A stretch of 64,000 nucleotides of DNA from Cordilura impudica (GCA_963682025.1 OY821518.1:306131429-306195428); one strand, 5' to 3'; shown: positions 1 through 11,521, counted from the first letter of the stretch. Made by a program: numbers and translations. Notes: a model not told the origin generated them from the letters alone.

Positions 1-2
1 GG

Positions 3-722
3 GCTAGGTTCAATTGTCTTACCTTAAATCCGAAAAAATCTCAGTGCCTTGTTATTTTTAAAAAGATATATGATACCACTTGTCTTCCGAAAGTTAGTAT
101 TAATGGAGTGGATATCGCCTACGTTGCGAATGCTAAAAACCTTGGAATGATTTTTAATAATACCCTAACGTGGAATGATCAAATTAACAAAGCTTCTGGA
201 AAAGTTTATAGTATTCTCCGTAGTCTTTGGTCTTCTCAGTACTTCACACCGCAGAAAATTAGATTTGTTCTTGCAAAATCGTTTATCTTACCTACGCTTT
301 TATATGGTTGTGAATTGTTGTCAGGTTGTGATAGTGCAGACATGGGTAAACTTACACGCGTCTTTAAAAGTGTAGTTAGATATGTTTACGGTTTACGCAA
401 ATATGATAGTATCTCCGCTTTTCTAAATAAAATTTATGGCATTTCATTTGAAGACTATCTTAAATTTAGAACTTTACTTATGGTTCATAAAATTATTTTC
501 ACTAAAGAACCCGTTTACCTTTTCGAGCGATTACTATTTACAAGATCTAACCGTAATAACTGTCTTGTACCAATATTGTACAATAGACTAATATCCGAAA
601 GACACTTTTTTGTAAATGGCATACGTCTTTGGAACTCGTTACATACTTTAAATAATCAACTTCACAAAATATCAAATACAACATCATTTAAGAAAGAACT
701 ACTTAAACTTTTTCTCAATTGA
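3..722 (+). pseudogene. LINE reverse transcriptase C-terminal region (5' cut by window edge)
   Basis: The reading frame is open from base 3 to the TGA/TAG region at 722 and has no start in the window. The product is the part of a non-LTR retrotransposon polyprotein that follows the RT palm: a stretch resembling LNPKKSQCLV, then KNLGMIFNNTLTW and LPTLLYGCELL. These blocks line up one for one with the second copy at 29.05-30.30 kb (LNPSKSKC, KNLGIIFNKTLTW, STLLYGCELF), which also contains the RT catalytic blocks, so this is the same family. Non-LTR RT copies its own RNA at a nicked chromosomal target; this piece has no catalytic Asp. The frame has no internal stop, unlike the 29 kb copy. Clade is CR1/I/jockey-like by resemblance; I cannot settle it without alignment. 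Confidence 0.85.
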
Positions 723-1300
723 TTTTTAATACTTCATTTTAATTTCTTTAGTTAATTTAATTTTAATTTCTATATAATTTTTACCTGCTGTGCAGGATAT
801 TTTTACACTTTATTTTTACATTTTTATTTTATATATTTTATATTATATTTTATTTTATATTATTCTTCTAATTTTAATTATAAATTAAACTTACATACAT
901 TCTTCTTATTGAAAATTAATTTGTTATGACTAATGTTGTTTTATAAGATTTTAAATCTTGTTATATTAGGATTTTCATCAATAAAAAATTAATTAATAAT
1001 AACGGTTAATTATAACCTTAATTTGAATTCATGAATGTTAATGGTTAAATAGAACCTTTTCCTCATTTCTCTTATAACTGTTAAGTCCCTGGAATAATTT
1101 CAAATGAACAAAAGATATAAAAGTTTTATGAAAATTATTAAAAATTATTCCATATTTTTTTACAAATATATAAAAAGAGCTTTTAGTTTCAACATATTGC
1201 GCTTTTTGGAAACCATTTTGCGCTTTTCGTTTGGAAAAAGTTTGCATATCTGCTCTCGAGAAACGCAAATTATGTAAAATATTCTTTCAATTACACTGTT
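723..1300. other. LINE 3' UTR followed by AT-rich sequence
   Basis: Bases just after 722 are the AT-rich 3' untranslated part of the LINE, including a ctgctgtgcagg block that has a counterpart (tgttgtgcagg) near the 3' end of the 29 kb copy. No clear poly(A) or (TAAA)n tail is visible. Around 1196-1235 there is a gcgcttttt/ttttgcgcttttcg motif also seen at 16325-16365. No gene is supported. Confidence 0.5.
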
Positions 1301-1308
1301 ATTATAAA

Positions 1309-1810
1309 GGGTGATGCATTTCGAGGTTCCCTACTTTTTTAAAGAAAAAAAACACAGAAAGTTCAAATTTAATGGGGAATGTTTATTGTCATTTGAAAGA
1401 ACATTCTTTGGCATTTATTTTTTGAAGATTATGTCTATCAAATGTTGGCCGCGGCTACGTCTCAGATGGTCCATCCGTTGAGTCCAATTTTCGATGACTC
1501 GTTCGAGCATTTCGACTGGCAACTGGCGAATGACACGCGTGATGTTTTGCTCCAAGACCTGAATCGAAGCGGGATTATCCGCATAAACTTTAGACTTTAC
1601 GTATCCCCACAGGAAAAAATTTAACGGTATGATATCACACGATCTTGGTGGCCAATCGACCGGCCCAAAACGTGAAATTATCTGCTCACCGAAGTGTTCT
1701 CTCAATAAATCTTGTTGAAACCAAATGTCGCCGAGATCACGAGCTTCAATTTCATGGCACGATAACGGTCGCCATCGACGGTGTGAGTGCGTTCTTTTAA
1801 AACTACCACT
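1309..1810 (-). mobile_element. Mariner-like (IS630/Tc1/mariner) transposon remnant, 3' half
   Basis: On the minus strand the frame reads DIWFQQD, then after a small deletion LREHFGEQIISRFG, WPPRSCDIIPLNFFLWGYVK and ends DIIFKK at 1415. WFQQD and WPPRSxDxxPLxFFLWG are hallmarks of the catalytic (DDE_3-type) domain of an insect mariner-like family. The usual residues between WFQQD and the LREHF block (the GATCH region) are missing, so the copy is defective. The element end is recognisable at 1309-1340 (gggtgatgcatttcgaggtt, then ccctactttt), the usual terminus of this family. The opposite terminus and the N-terminal DNA-binding domain are absent. The 3.5-3.9 kb remnant on the same strand looks like another piece of the same or a sister family. 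Confidence 0.85.
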
Positions 1811-2445
1811 ATAGCTTTAAAACACTTTGCAAATTAAAAAAAAAATAAAATAAAATAAAAAATAAAAAAAATAAAGTAGGCAAGAAAAATTTGTCGAATA
1901 TAATATTTAATTTTTTTAATATTTGCATAAAAATTTTCATTCTACATTTGAATTTGTTTGAACTCGTTTGCATTATTTTATTTCTCTATAAATAAACCGT
2001 GGTACTATTTTTTTTCTCAAAATTTCAACTGGCTTGGGTGAGTTTATAATTTGCAAGGACCAAATATCCATAATATTAATGTGAATTCGAATTTTATTAA
2101 AATTTAGATTATATCATCTGTGACAAATTTTGGTGCAATTGTTTGTTTGAAATCTATAAGAGAATTCTAATAATTTGATGGTCAATGAATTCCAAAAGGC
2201 CTTACTTGATTTTACAACAATCGAAATCCTTGAAATTTTCTTCTTCAATCATAAAAATTAACAGAATTGGAAAACAGTGCATAGAGTTTTCATCAGTATA
2301 TAGAAAAATACATGGTTTTTAGTGAGAAAGAATAAAAAGCAAATAGGGGAAAATAATTTAAAGTAAAAACAAAAGAAAAAATGATAAACTATTAAAAGAA
2401 AAAGCGATATACTAAAAATATTATAGTGACAATAACGGTAACAAG

Positions 2446-2476
<31 letters not shown>

Positions 2477-2721
2477 TTAAGAACAATATAAATGTAAAAA
2501 AATTGGTTATCAATGGATTATTTTTTTTTTTTGGAATATTTAATTTTAAAACTTAAAATTTTTTTTTTTAATTAATTATTTTTCTACGACTTAACTATGA
2601 TATATATTATTAAACCCAATTAACATACACACATTCACACACATATTAATATTACTTTTTTTGAACTGAAACAAATAAATGAAATACAATATAATTGACT
2701 GAAATTATGATATAATAACAG
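1811..2721. other. AT-rich interval with no gene seen
   Basis: Very A/T-rich, with a 30-base poly(A) run near 2443-2473 that could be the tail of a retroposed sequence, but nothing identifiable precedes it. No open frame of interest on either strand. Confidence 0.5.
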
Positions 2722-2791
2722 AAGAAAACAAAAGGAAACTCCGTCTACAACTGACTTCAGGCCTGGCGTCAACGATGGATCATTTCGAACC
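2722..2791 (+). other. Candidate 70 bp exon, GC-richer than flanks
   Basis: A block of about 40% GC sits in a roughly 20% GC surround. It is preceded by ataacag and followed by the strong donor-like sequence ACC/gtgagt at 2789-2797. Two of the three frames are open through it (one contains TDFRPGVNDGSFR, the other LASTMDHFEP). This would suit a short internal exon of a host gene with long introns, but there is no good polypyrimidine tract before the acceptor and no second exon recognised, so it stays a candidate only. Confidence 0.25.
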
Positions 2792-2797
2792 GTGAGT

Positions 2798-3440
2798 TAT
2801 TTTTTTTTATGTTTTATTGTTAAAATTGCTCAATTTGGTAATTAACATTCAGTAAATTATTATTTTTTTTTTTTAAGTTTTTATATTCGAAACAATTATC
2901 TTTCTTTATATGATTTAATTTCATATATTAAAGTTTCTCACATCATAATTTTTGTACCTAATTTTGAATCAGTTCCAAAAATAAATACACCATATATAAT
3001 TAATTAATTTTTACTTAAAATAACTTAATGTATAGAAAATTTAACTATATTTTTTTTATGTTTCAAAATATTAATAATTTAGTAATGTTATTTTTTTGTA
3101 TATATAAATAAATATTGTTTTTGTTTAATTTCATAATGAAATTTTAACTTCTTATTTTAATATTTCACGAAACAGGTAAATAAGTAAGGATAAATAGTGG
3201 GCTATCTAATACATTATTTTTGATAGGTAGCAATGGTCATGGGCGGGTTAAGAAAGGGGTCATAACATCACATACCTCTTCTATTTTAAAGTTTTGCATT
3301 CATATAATTTTCATTTTGTCCTTTATTTACCTTCACTGTTATTTATTCATTTTTTGTTGTTATTTTTCTTTTGGGCAATCGAAATTATGGTTTTAGCTAC
3401 CTAAAATTTAATATTATTCTGTAACAGATTCTGCTTTGTT
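2798..3440. other. AT-rich interval with no gene seen
   Basis: Intron-like or intergenic AT-rich sequence with T runs. The only GC-richer patch (3236-3275) has no open frame. Nothing supported. Confidence 0.5.
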
Positions 3441-3469
3441 TAGAAGGGAACAAGATCATCACCCCATTT

Positions 3470-3899
3470 TCCATGAGCACGGCCGGTACTATAGGTAGCA
3501 AAGTACTCTGACAGACAGAGCTTAAAGTGAAGAGTCGTTACAACGGTTACGTTCTCACTGCCATCATTTTTGAAGAAATATGGACCGATGATTCCACCGG
3601 CCCACAAACCACACCAAACCGTTGTTTTTTCTGGGTGAAGTGGCAGCTCTTGAATATCTTCAGGTTGCTCTTTGGCCCATCATGGTGTTGCGAATAGAAC
3701 GCTCAGTAGGCCGATTATGTTGACCATAAGGTGAGCAAAGTGCACGAAACACATTCTTCACAGAACGTGAATTTTCGTAATAAAGTTGATGAAATACCAA
3801 ACAATACAAAACAAAAATAACATGACAGCATGACACGACTCACACGTGATCTGTCAAAAAAAAAGGCTATTGAAAAAAGTATCTCTACTTGGATCACCC
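3470..3899 (-). mobile_element. Mariner-like remnant, internally deleted
   Basis: Minus-strand translation gives ENSRSVKNVFRA, YGQHNRPTERSIR, then LHPEKTTVWCGLWAGGIIGP and YFFKNDGSENVTV. The first block is the helix-turn-helix (DUF4817-like) N-terminus and the second is the start of the catalytic domain just before where WFQQD would lie; the region between is deleted and the frame changes. The right end reads ggatcaccc at 3891-3899, i.e. a GGGTGATCC terminus on the minus strand, resembling the GGGTGATGC end of the 1.3 kb remnant. Together the two pieces cover different parts of one transposase family, but they are separate fragments, each dead. Confidence 0.75.
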
Positions 3900-4132
3900 G
3901 TTATTATTATATTTTTAATATTAAATCAACAATACATCGGTATTTTTTTTTTCTATTTTTTACGTGGATATATTAACCCATTAGATCCCAACCTTTTTTA
4001 AAACAAAAAAAATCGCATTTCTTTTTGTAATATTCATCTTAGTAAGTCTCAGTGTTTTATAGCCTGTACTCATAAGAGTACAATTTTACAATATTGATAC
4101 AAAAGTTGCTACATTTGGCTAACTTTAAATAT

Positions 4133-4388
4133 ATATCGCACACATAATACAAAGTGACTCAACTCAAAATTTTCATTTTTCAGAAATCGACAATTGAAAC
4201 AATTAAGTTATAAAGAAAGACATAACATAAAGCAAGACATAACTGTTTTTTAACAACAGTTAACAACAACAAAACACACTGATATTTTTTTATAGATAAA
4301 CAAGTGTATTGTGCATAGTTTTAGCATATAAACCCGAAAAATTAAAATTTTGAGTTGAGTCACTTTTGAATTATGCGATGTGCGATAT
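4133..4388. repeat. MITE with about 50 bp inverted repeats
   Basis: Left arm atatcgcacacataat...gtgactcaactcaaaatttt (4133-4182) is mirrored by the right arm ending ...cacttttgaattatgcgatgtgcgatat (about 4338-4388). Arms match over roughly 50 bp with a few differences. Length 256 bp, no coding capacity. Superfamily not assigned because the target duplication is not clear. Confidence 0.7.
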
Positions 4389-4857
4389 GCTTATCAAAAA
4401 AGAAACACTTTTCACAATTTCTTAATAATTTTTGTTTTTAATATTTAAACATAGATGTGTTTAATTTGTTTTTCATTTCAATTTGACACTAATTAATTTC
4501 AAGCAAATTGCAACGAAAAGTCAAAAAAATTTAAAAACGGAAATGACTGTTGCCAAAATGAATACGTATATTTACCGTTGCATTTAACATTTCAATATAT
4601 TAATTCTTTACAGTCTTAACTAATACATATGTATAACAAAAAACTCTTTTTAAAAAAAGTAATAACATGTGAGATATAGCATCACAAAATTGATATTTTT
4701 TGTACTCAAGCGAGTACAGTGAAATCGAGTGGGTCAATAAAAATTAGCTACAATCTTGCTGAAGAATAAAATCTGAAAACATCAATGGTTCATGAGTTGT
4801 AGCTGTAAAACGAAGCAAGCAACAAGATAAGGAAAATATATAAAAGGTTATAAAAAA

Positions 4858-5732
4858 AAGTTTTTTAAGATAAGTTACTTTTTAAGAAAAAGTACTTTTT
4901 TAAAGAAAGGTAGTTTTTAAGAAAGGCCACTTTTTTAAGAAAAGGCACTTTTTTAAGAAAAGTACTTTTTTAAGTAAAGGTACTTTTTACAAAAAGATAC
5001 TTTTTATGAAAAAGTACTGTTTAAAAAAAGGTGCTCTTCTAATAAAAGATAGTTTTTAAGATAAGGTACTTTTTAAAAGAAGGCACCATTTAAGAAAAGG
5101 TACTTTTTGAGGAAAGTTAATTTTTTAAGAAGAAGTACTTTTTTAGAAGTGGCACTTTTTAGGAAATGTGTTTTTTTTTTTTTAAGAAAATATACTACTT
5201 AAGAAAGATATTTTTTAGAGAAGGTGCTTTGTAAAAAAAGGTACTTTTTAGACAATTTGCTTTTTTAAGAAAATTTACTTTTTTTAAGAAAAGGTACTTT
5301 TTTAAAAAAGATCCTCTTTTAAGAAAAAGGTACTTTTTTCGGATGCTATTTTTGTATGGAGAATTTCTCACCACCCAGACAATGTTCTACAGTGCTATCC
5401 AACCAAAAAAAGGTGCTCTTCTAATAAAAGATAGTTTTTAAGATAAGGTACTTTTTAAAAGAAGGCACCATTTAAGAAAATGTACTTTTTAAGGAAAGTT
5501 AATTTTTTAAGAAGAAGTACTTTTTTGAGAAGTGGCACTTTTTAAGGAAATGTGTTTTTTTTTAAGAAAATGTACTTTTTAAGAAAGATATTTTTTAGAG
5601 AAGGTGCTTTGTAAAAAAAGGTACTTTCTAGACAATTTGCTTTTTTAAGAAAATTTACTTTTTTAAGGAAAGGTACTTTTTCAAAAAAAAGATCCTCTTT
5701 TAAGAAAAATTTACTTTTTTCGGATGCTATTT
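4858..5732. repeat. Minisatellite-like array of AAGAAAAGGTACTTTTTT units, with a 382 bp higher-order duplication
   Basis: Roughly 18-22 bp degenerate units built from ttttaagaaa and ggtacttttt run through the whole interval. On top of this a larger unit is duplicated: gtgctcttctaataaaagat starts at 5031 and again at 5413 (period 382). The first large unit ends with a non-repetitive block (ggatgctattt...ctatccaacc) at 5341-5400; the second copy of that block is interrupted by the DINE-1-like element at 5733 and resumes at 6532. Confidence 0.8.
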
Positions 5733-6531
5733 ATACCCTATACCACTATGTCGTTTGGGTATAATGACTTTGTGCTGCTGTTTGTAACAACCAAAAATAT
5801 TTGACCTACACCCATCTTTAATTATACCGATCGAATCAGAATCACTATCTGATTCGATTTAACGATGTCCGTCCGTCCGTCCGTCCGTCTGTGTGTCCAT
5901 GTAAAGCTTGTAATCAAACTGCAGGTCGCAAATATGAATATATTTTGATGAAATTTGGTATTTAATCTTTCATCTGCGATGGGATGAACGCTATTGAAAT
6001 TGGTGAGAATCGGTGCATGTTCAGACCTAGCCCCCATACAAATGACCCCTATGAAATCAACATATATTGCCATAAGATCCAAATTATCATATAAATTTTA
6101 GTCACATTGGGTTTGTATGTGTTTATTACATCCATTAATCAGTAGTCCAAAAATGATCCCTATGGGACAACTCTCAGTCATAGGCTCCATATAGAGCTGG
6201 TTCCCGATCTTCACTTAAATCTATCAAAAAACAAAAATATTGCACTGATTCTTCTCAAATTTTGTTTGTATATATTTTTGCAAAATACAAGAGACCTTAC
6301 CAAACATGGTCAGGATCGGTCCGTTTTTGGGCCTAGTCCCCATATAGATATAGCATCCAATATGAACTTTTTCATATCTGCAGCCAAAAAAATTAATAAA
6401 AATCCCACTCAAATTTGGTTTATGCTTATTTTTTATATGCAGTTAGTTGGGCCTGAGAGATAGGGTCTCTAAGCGCATGGTATAGGGTATCGTATAGTCG
6501 GTCTAGACCGACTATAATTTTCTTACTTGTT
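5733..6531 (-). mobile_element. DINE-1-like non-autonomous Helentron (family A, copy 1)
   Basis: As written on the plus strand it begins ATACCCTATACCACTATG, has a (GTCC)n/(GTCT)n block near 5868-5900, and ends GGTATAGGGTAT, then the perfect hairpin AGTCGGTCTAGACCGACT (6496-6513) and a CTTACTTGTT tail. That order, TATACCC start, GTCY microsatellite, GGGTAT subterminal repeat, AGTCGG hairpin, CTTGTTT end, is the architecture of Drosophila DINE-1 elements, described as Helentron derivatives. Non-coding; replicated in trans by a rolling-circle Rep-helicase. The empty site survives at 5341-5360, which fixes the ends to within two bases. Other copies: 10.9-13.0, 21.9-22.6, 33.1-33.3 and 44.2-45.0 kb. 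Confidence 0.85.
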
Positions 6532-6591
6532 TTGTATGGAGAATTTCTCACCACCCAGACAATGTTCTACAGTGCTATCCAACCAAAAAAC

Positions 6592-7011
6592 AAAAAAAAA
6601 AAGATATTAATAAAAGTTTTGCTTGCATTTACTCCTTGTAACAATATACTTTGTTCTGATAGCAATTCCAGTTTGGGACTGTGCAGCGAACAGGCATCTG
6701 AATCTGTGCACTCAGATTTCAAAACAACATGGATCAGAATTTAAAAAAACACCTGGTGATTATAGTTATGCGGAAATGTCGAAAAGAGCTCTTTTCGAAT
6801 ACAATTATATTAAATATTAAATAAATTTAATTGTTAAAGAATAATATATAATTTTAAAAAATGTACAAAAAAACGATTAGAAATGCACATACATAAAACA
6901 AACAAAAAATATTCAAAAAATGGCCGTTACAATATTATTTTTTTCTTTTAATAGGGTTCATTAAGTACTCTCAAACCCAACTTTTTTGTAATCGCCATAT
7001 CTCGAAAAAAA

Positions 7012-7042
<31 letters not shown>

Positions 7043-8733
7043 CAAAGCGCTATCACTTTTTGTGAAGTATTTTGTTCATCAGTTCGTCAATTCCGCCCAG
7101 GTGTGTAGACAACAGTATCGTAATAATAACATGAATAAAAAAAAGCTAGCAACAACCAAACTAAAAGAATAAACGTGATTGAAAACAAATATGAAACAAG
7201 TAAAAGTAAGAAGTACATTTATCATATCGCGTTTGGTACGAGAATTAAATGTAATATTGAAACATTGTATAGCGCTTTTCAATATTGTTGTTGTTCTAAA
7301 AGTCTAAGATAAATTAAATAAGGCACGTTGCCATTGAAATACATGTTAAAACTTAATGGAAATTTCTCAAACACAATTGGAAAATTCTTCAATAGAAATG
7401 AAACTATCTGAAAACATAAATGAACATTTTCTGAATAATAAATTTATAATTTTGAAATGCTAAAACATACAAATATATCTACTATAATTTTTGAGTTGTT
7501 TTATGAAAATTATTCAAGGTGTGATAAAATTAAATTTAAAATACAAACATTAAATACTTGTACTACTAAATTATATATCTTTAAGGTCTGTTATTTCATA
7601 TTGCTTCTATGATATTTTAGTTAGTTAAGAGTTTTCCATTTATATGCAAGTAATTGAATATAACACTCTTATTGATTTTATATAACTTTTTGTAATAGTT
7701 TTATATTACCTCTCCTTCTATAATTCTAAGCACTCCCTTTATGTGAAGCCAAGACAGAAGGTCATATTATTTAAAAAAAAATAAAGAACTTTCGAGGTCA
7801 GCTATTTCTAAAAATATTTTAAATACAACCAGAAAAAACTTGATAACGATATCTGCTTGTCATTTGCATTACTTGAATCATTCTGTAATTCATATTTGTA
7901 TTATAAATTAATAATTGTTGATCAGACATGCATATGTTTAATAACAGATTTTAAATGAAAATTGAATTAAATTCGATTTGATTAGCTTTGTTCGATATGC
8001 ATTACAGGGTCCAAATTATACGGTTATTTTGTTTTTTTATTATTAAATCAAATAAGTCAAGCAAATGATTGCTCAATTAAATGATTTAAATTTAAAAATT
8101 TTCTTTTTTTAACTATTCCAATAAATTTTAAAATATTCACGTAAATCGATTTTGTTTAAACTTTTCGGTTATATTATTAAGAAATAATAGATGTACGAGT
8201 AGTTATGCAGATTTTTTTAAATAAGTTTGATACAAAATCAAAGAACTTTTAATGAAACATAAATAGAGAACGTTTGGTAAGTGAAACAAAAAATTGTTAA
8301 ACACTAATCAGATTTTATACTCGCAAAATAAACTTAAAAATGGATTACATTTAAATATAACTAGACTTTGAAAAAGTTATTTCAATTATAGGTATTAGAT
8401 GTTGGTGAAATGTACAGAATCACATTTTCTATTTATCCGTTATTTTCTTGGAAAAAAAATTATCTATAATATTAACAGTGACTTATTTTGGTTCTCTAAT
8501 GCGTCAGATTTTATTTTATGTTTTAAATCCTAACGGTTATTTACATATTTTTTATTATTTTTATTAAAACTTAAAAAAAAAAATTTAAATTTAATTTAAA
8601 ATCATTTTTGTTTTTACGATTATCACTGACTCGCTAAATCACTGAATGTGTAACGCTGTACGTAAGTGCGTACCGACCATACAGGCAGCTGAAAAAAAGT
8701 GCTCCGTACGCCCCATGTTATGAAGTATATTTT
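6592..8733. other. AT-rich interval with no gene seen
   Basis: Includes the continuation of the duplicated unit up to about 6590, a T run at 7018-7042 and several short open frames that have no coding character. A GC-richer patch at 8625-8725 lies just outside the LTIR-2 element and has no recognised feature. Confidence 0.5.
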
Positions 8734-10606
8734 CAAAACATTTTCAAAAAAAAAAAATTTTTTTTTATGCCGACTGTAGAGGTCGCGGTTTTACGTTTTT
8801 CTTTATATCTGCTGCGTTTACAGTCGCATCTTAAAGTGTGATATATTGATGTTTTCGCTTCAAAATCATCGACCTTAATTACCCCATTCTAGTACTTAAC
8901 CCTTACATCTCAGTTGCTACCACCCTAATGTGGCACCCTAATTACAGAAAATTAAAGCTCGCAAAAAATCACGGAACTTTTGTAAGAAAGTATTTCGGTA
9001 ATTCCAGCAGAATAGTCTTAAAATGCTTCTGTTTGTTTTCGCCGAATGTAGGGGTAAACTTTTTTAACTTTTAATTGTATCTTCGGTATTTACAATCGGA
9101 TATTGGAGTGTGATATATCTATGGTTTTGTATTGAAGAGACCAATTTTTTTAATCAAAAGTCATTAACCACAAGTACCCCCTTCCCTTACTTAGGCATCG
9201 TATTTCAACTTTTACAGCAACAAATAAAAAATTGTAAGATAAAATTAAATTAATTAAATTAATTATTAATTATGTTAGCCAGCGTACTGATAGCTTCGGG
9301 CTTCTCGCTGGCTCATTTCTCATCGCATTCTCCGGTATGAACGGCTCGTACCACTGTAATGCGTCCGAAATTTCTGTTGACCTGACCAATTGTAATAAGC
9401 AAAAAATTATCCGAATTATTAACTAATTCAATGCTAAGAATTGCATTAACGTATATATATCTCAAGCAAGTCTACTTAAAAACTATTTTTATATCAAACT
9501 TACAGACTAGTGTGTGTAATTTTGAATGCCTTCTCCGATACTTCCTAGCCATATTCTAGGGCCTTTCTGTTTCCCAACCAATGATCTCAACAGGGCATTG
9601 AATGGTAATTCGTTGAAATGAAAAAGGCACACGAACCATTGCACCGGTCTCTGTAAATGTATTTCTATTCTTGGAATGACTCCAGCAATCGCGAACCGCA
9701 CTGATCGATGAAGAAATCCTTTGCAGAGTCTGGTATTTTATCAGAAGCGGTGCAATTGCAGGGAATACTCCTTTCAATGCCGCACTTAAAACGCGAAATC
9801 AAGAACACACTATTCCACTTACTGACATCGTACTTCGATGCATTTTTAACTATTTTATAGTAATCGTTTAGAAGCTTGTCCAAATGTTTACGAACAGTTG
9901 TCACCGAAAAGATTGGAATTTCTGCGCGCTCCCACAAAAGCCTAATTCTTCTAAAAACCTCTTGTTTAAAAGCACCCAACTTTCGATTTGGATCGCTGTT
10001 ATGATGCAGGTACAAAAAGTAATTAATAACATCGCCCTTCATCGGTAATTTAGTGGTATTTAAATCACTAATACTAAAAGACATTTTTTATGAATTTTTA
10101 TTGAAAGTTAAATATTTATTGATGCTTCAATGAGCTACGCTTTATAACTGAATTATTTGACTAATTTAATAAAACGATTAGCAGTAGTAAAACAATGTAA
10201 GAGAGTAGTAGACACTGTAAATACCGAAGATACAATGAAAAGTTAAAAAAGTTTACCCCTACATTCGGCGAAAACAAACAGAAGCATTTTTAAGACTGTT
10301 CAGCTGGAATTACCGAAATATTTCTTAGCAAAAGTTCCGTGATTTTTTGCGAGCTTTAATTTTCTGTAATTAGGGTGGCACATTAGGGTGGTAGCTACTG
10401 AGATGTAAGGGGTAAGTACTAGAAGGGGGTAATTAAGGTCGATGATTTTGAAGCGAATAAATTTGTCTCCTCGAGACGAAAACATCAATATATCACACTT
10501 TAAAATGCGACTATAAATGCAGAAGATATAAAGAAAAACGTTAAACCGCAACCTCTACAGTCGGCATATTTAAAAAAATAAAAAATTTTTTTTTGAAAAT
10601 GTTTTG
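8734..10606 (-). mobile_element. Long-TIR DNA transposon LTIR-2, internally deleted
   Basis: Inverted arms of about 360-390 bp: 8734-9094 and 10216-10606. Matching landmarks include caaaacattttc at both tips, atgccgactgtagaggt, gtgatatattgatgtttt, gggtggtagc/gctaccaccc, ccctacattcggcgaaaac and cgaagatacaat. Between the arms lies a minus-strand transposase gene that keeps only its N-terminal domain and one downstream block, so this is a non-autonomous deletion derivative. The protein is clearly related to that of LTIR-1 at 17.7-21.2 kb, whereas the arm sequences differ. Superfamily unassigned; target duplication not readable in the AT-rich flanks. Confidence 0.85.
9507..10084 (-). pseudogene. 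LTIR-2 transposase remnant (N-terminal domain fused to a downstream block)
   Basis: Start ATG at 10084. The N-terminal part (about 140 codons, to 9665) has the pattern LPxKxDVINYFLYL, LLWERAEIPI, HLDKLLNDYYKI, then FKCGIERSIPCNC and FFIDQCGSRL. The same order occurs in LTIR-1: LPTHLDILRYYFYL, IWEKLGMEIM, LNRLLDKYQDQ, CKCDLKAAPCACG, FMHDQHNQRR. The paired CxC motifs suggest a metal-binding N-terminal domain (inference). After a frame change near 9680 the sequence continues RPVQWFVCLFHFNELPF and GPRIWLGSIGEG, matching RPLHWFVCLLYFNELPF in LTIR-1; several hundred residues between the two are deleted, including the conserved TDGExxNTG block. Nothing past the second block remains. Function: presumed transposase, inactive here. 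Confidence 0.8.
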
Positions 10607-10929
10607 TTTTACGTTTATTAATTATCACTCATACAACAAATAATTAATTTGAGGTTTTTATAAAACCCAATTGTGGACTAGAAAAAATGGTAGACATTTT
10701 AGCCCTTAGTCACAACACTCCATATGAATTGGGCGGTAATCAGATCAAAAATCTTTACATTTTGAAAAGTTAGGTATAAAGTTACTCTGTCACAAACAAT
10801 TTATTTAAAAATATAATTTTTCACTTTAAATAAAATAATATTGTATTGTTCTACACCCATAAACGACAACGACAAACAAAACAAGTTAGAAAATTATAGT
10901 CGGCCTCGACCGACATACGATACTCTATA

Positions 10930-11002
10930 TCTGTGGTCACAAGCATACATAACTCAAATCGTTCCTAAGTCGACTTAGGCGGTTATCGCTTGTGACCACA
11001 GA
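10930..11002. repeat. 73 bp palindromic MITE inside the DINE-1-like copy
   Basis: Arms TCTGTGGTCACAAGC (from 10930) and GCTTGTGACCACAGA (to 11002) are exact inverted copies, and the centre holds a second perfect palindrome CCTAAGTCGACTTAGG. It interrupts the DINE-1 sequence between ctctata and tatcaag, so a TA or TATA target duplication fits. Non-coding. Confidence 0.75.
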
Positions 11003-11374
11003 TATCAAGAGTTTAAAGAAAGAGTCTTAGCTCCAACTAATTGGATATAGAAAATAAGCATAAATTGTGTGTCATTGTTATAAATTTGTTGCCTGCTATT
11101 TTTATATGGCGACTAGGTCAAAAATTGGAAAAACATAAACAAATCGAATTTAAGGGAGGGAGGGGGGGGGGGCGGGGTAAGGTTTCAAAGGCGAAAAAAG
11201 ATGAAGATCTTCGAAAAAATGTTGAATTAAAAATTTTAATAAATAAGTCAGTGACAGCGAATGTCCGGAGGTGCCTCGAAAAAAAGTTGTTATACGGTGA
11301 ACATCATACCTCGTTACCGGATCATCTAAGGCAAAAAAAAAACGAAATGCGTTTAAAAGGTAATACGTTTCCCT

Positions 11375-11521
11375 AGGTAATCAGGGAGAGTTTTTTTTAT
11401 TGATTTATTTATTTTTTTTAGCATTTTGGAATGAAAAACACGATTTCTACTATAAAATTTCGGTTAATTTGTTCTTAAAAAGTTGAAAAAAAAATGTTAA
11501 AGAAACTTTCCCTGATTACCT
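11375..11521. repeat. 147 bp palindromic element
   Basis: AGGTAATCAGGGAGAGTTT at 11375-11393 is mirrored by AAACTTTCCCTGATTACCT at 11503-11521 (one mismatch). The centre is AT-rich. Typical of a small foldback MITE; no target duplication could be assigned. Confidence 0.6.

Noticed and set aside
4858..5732. CRISPR-like array
   Set aside because: Units are degenerate A/T-rich phrases without distinct spacers, in a eukaryotic context; a minisatellite-like array explains it.
10300..10551. 83-residue minus-strand open frame
   Set aside because: Lies entirely in the right inverted arm of LTIR-2.
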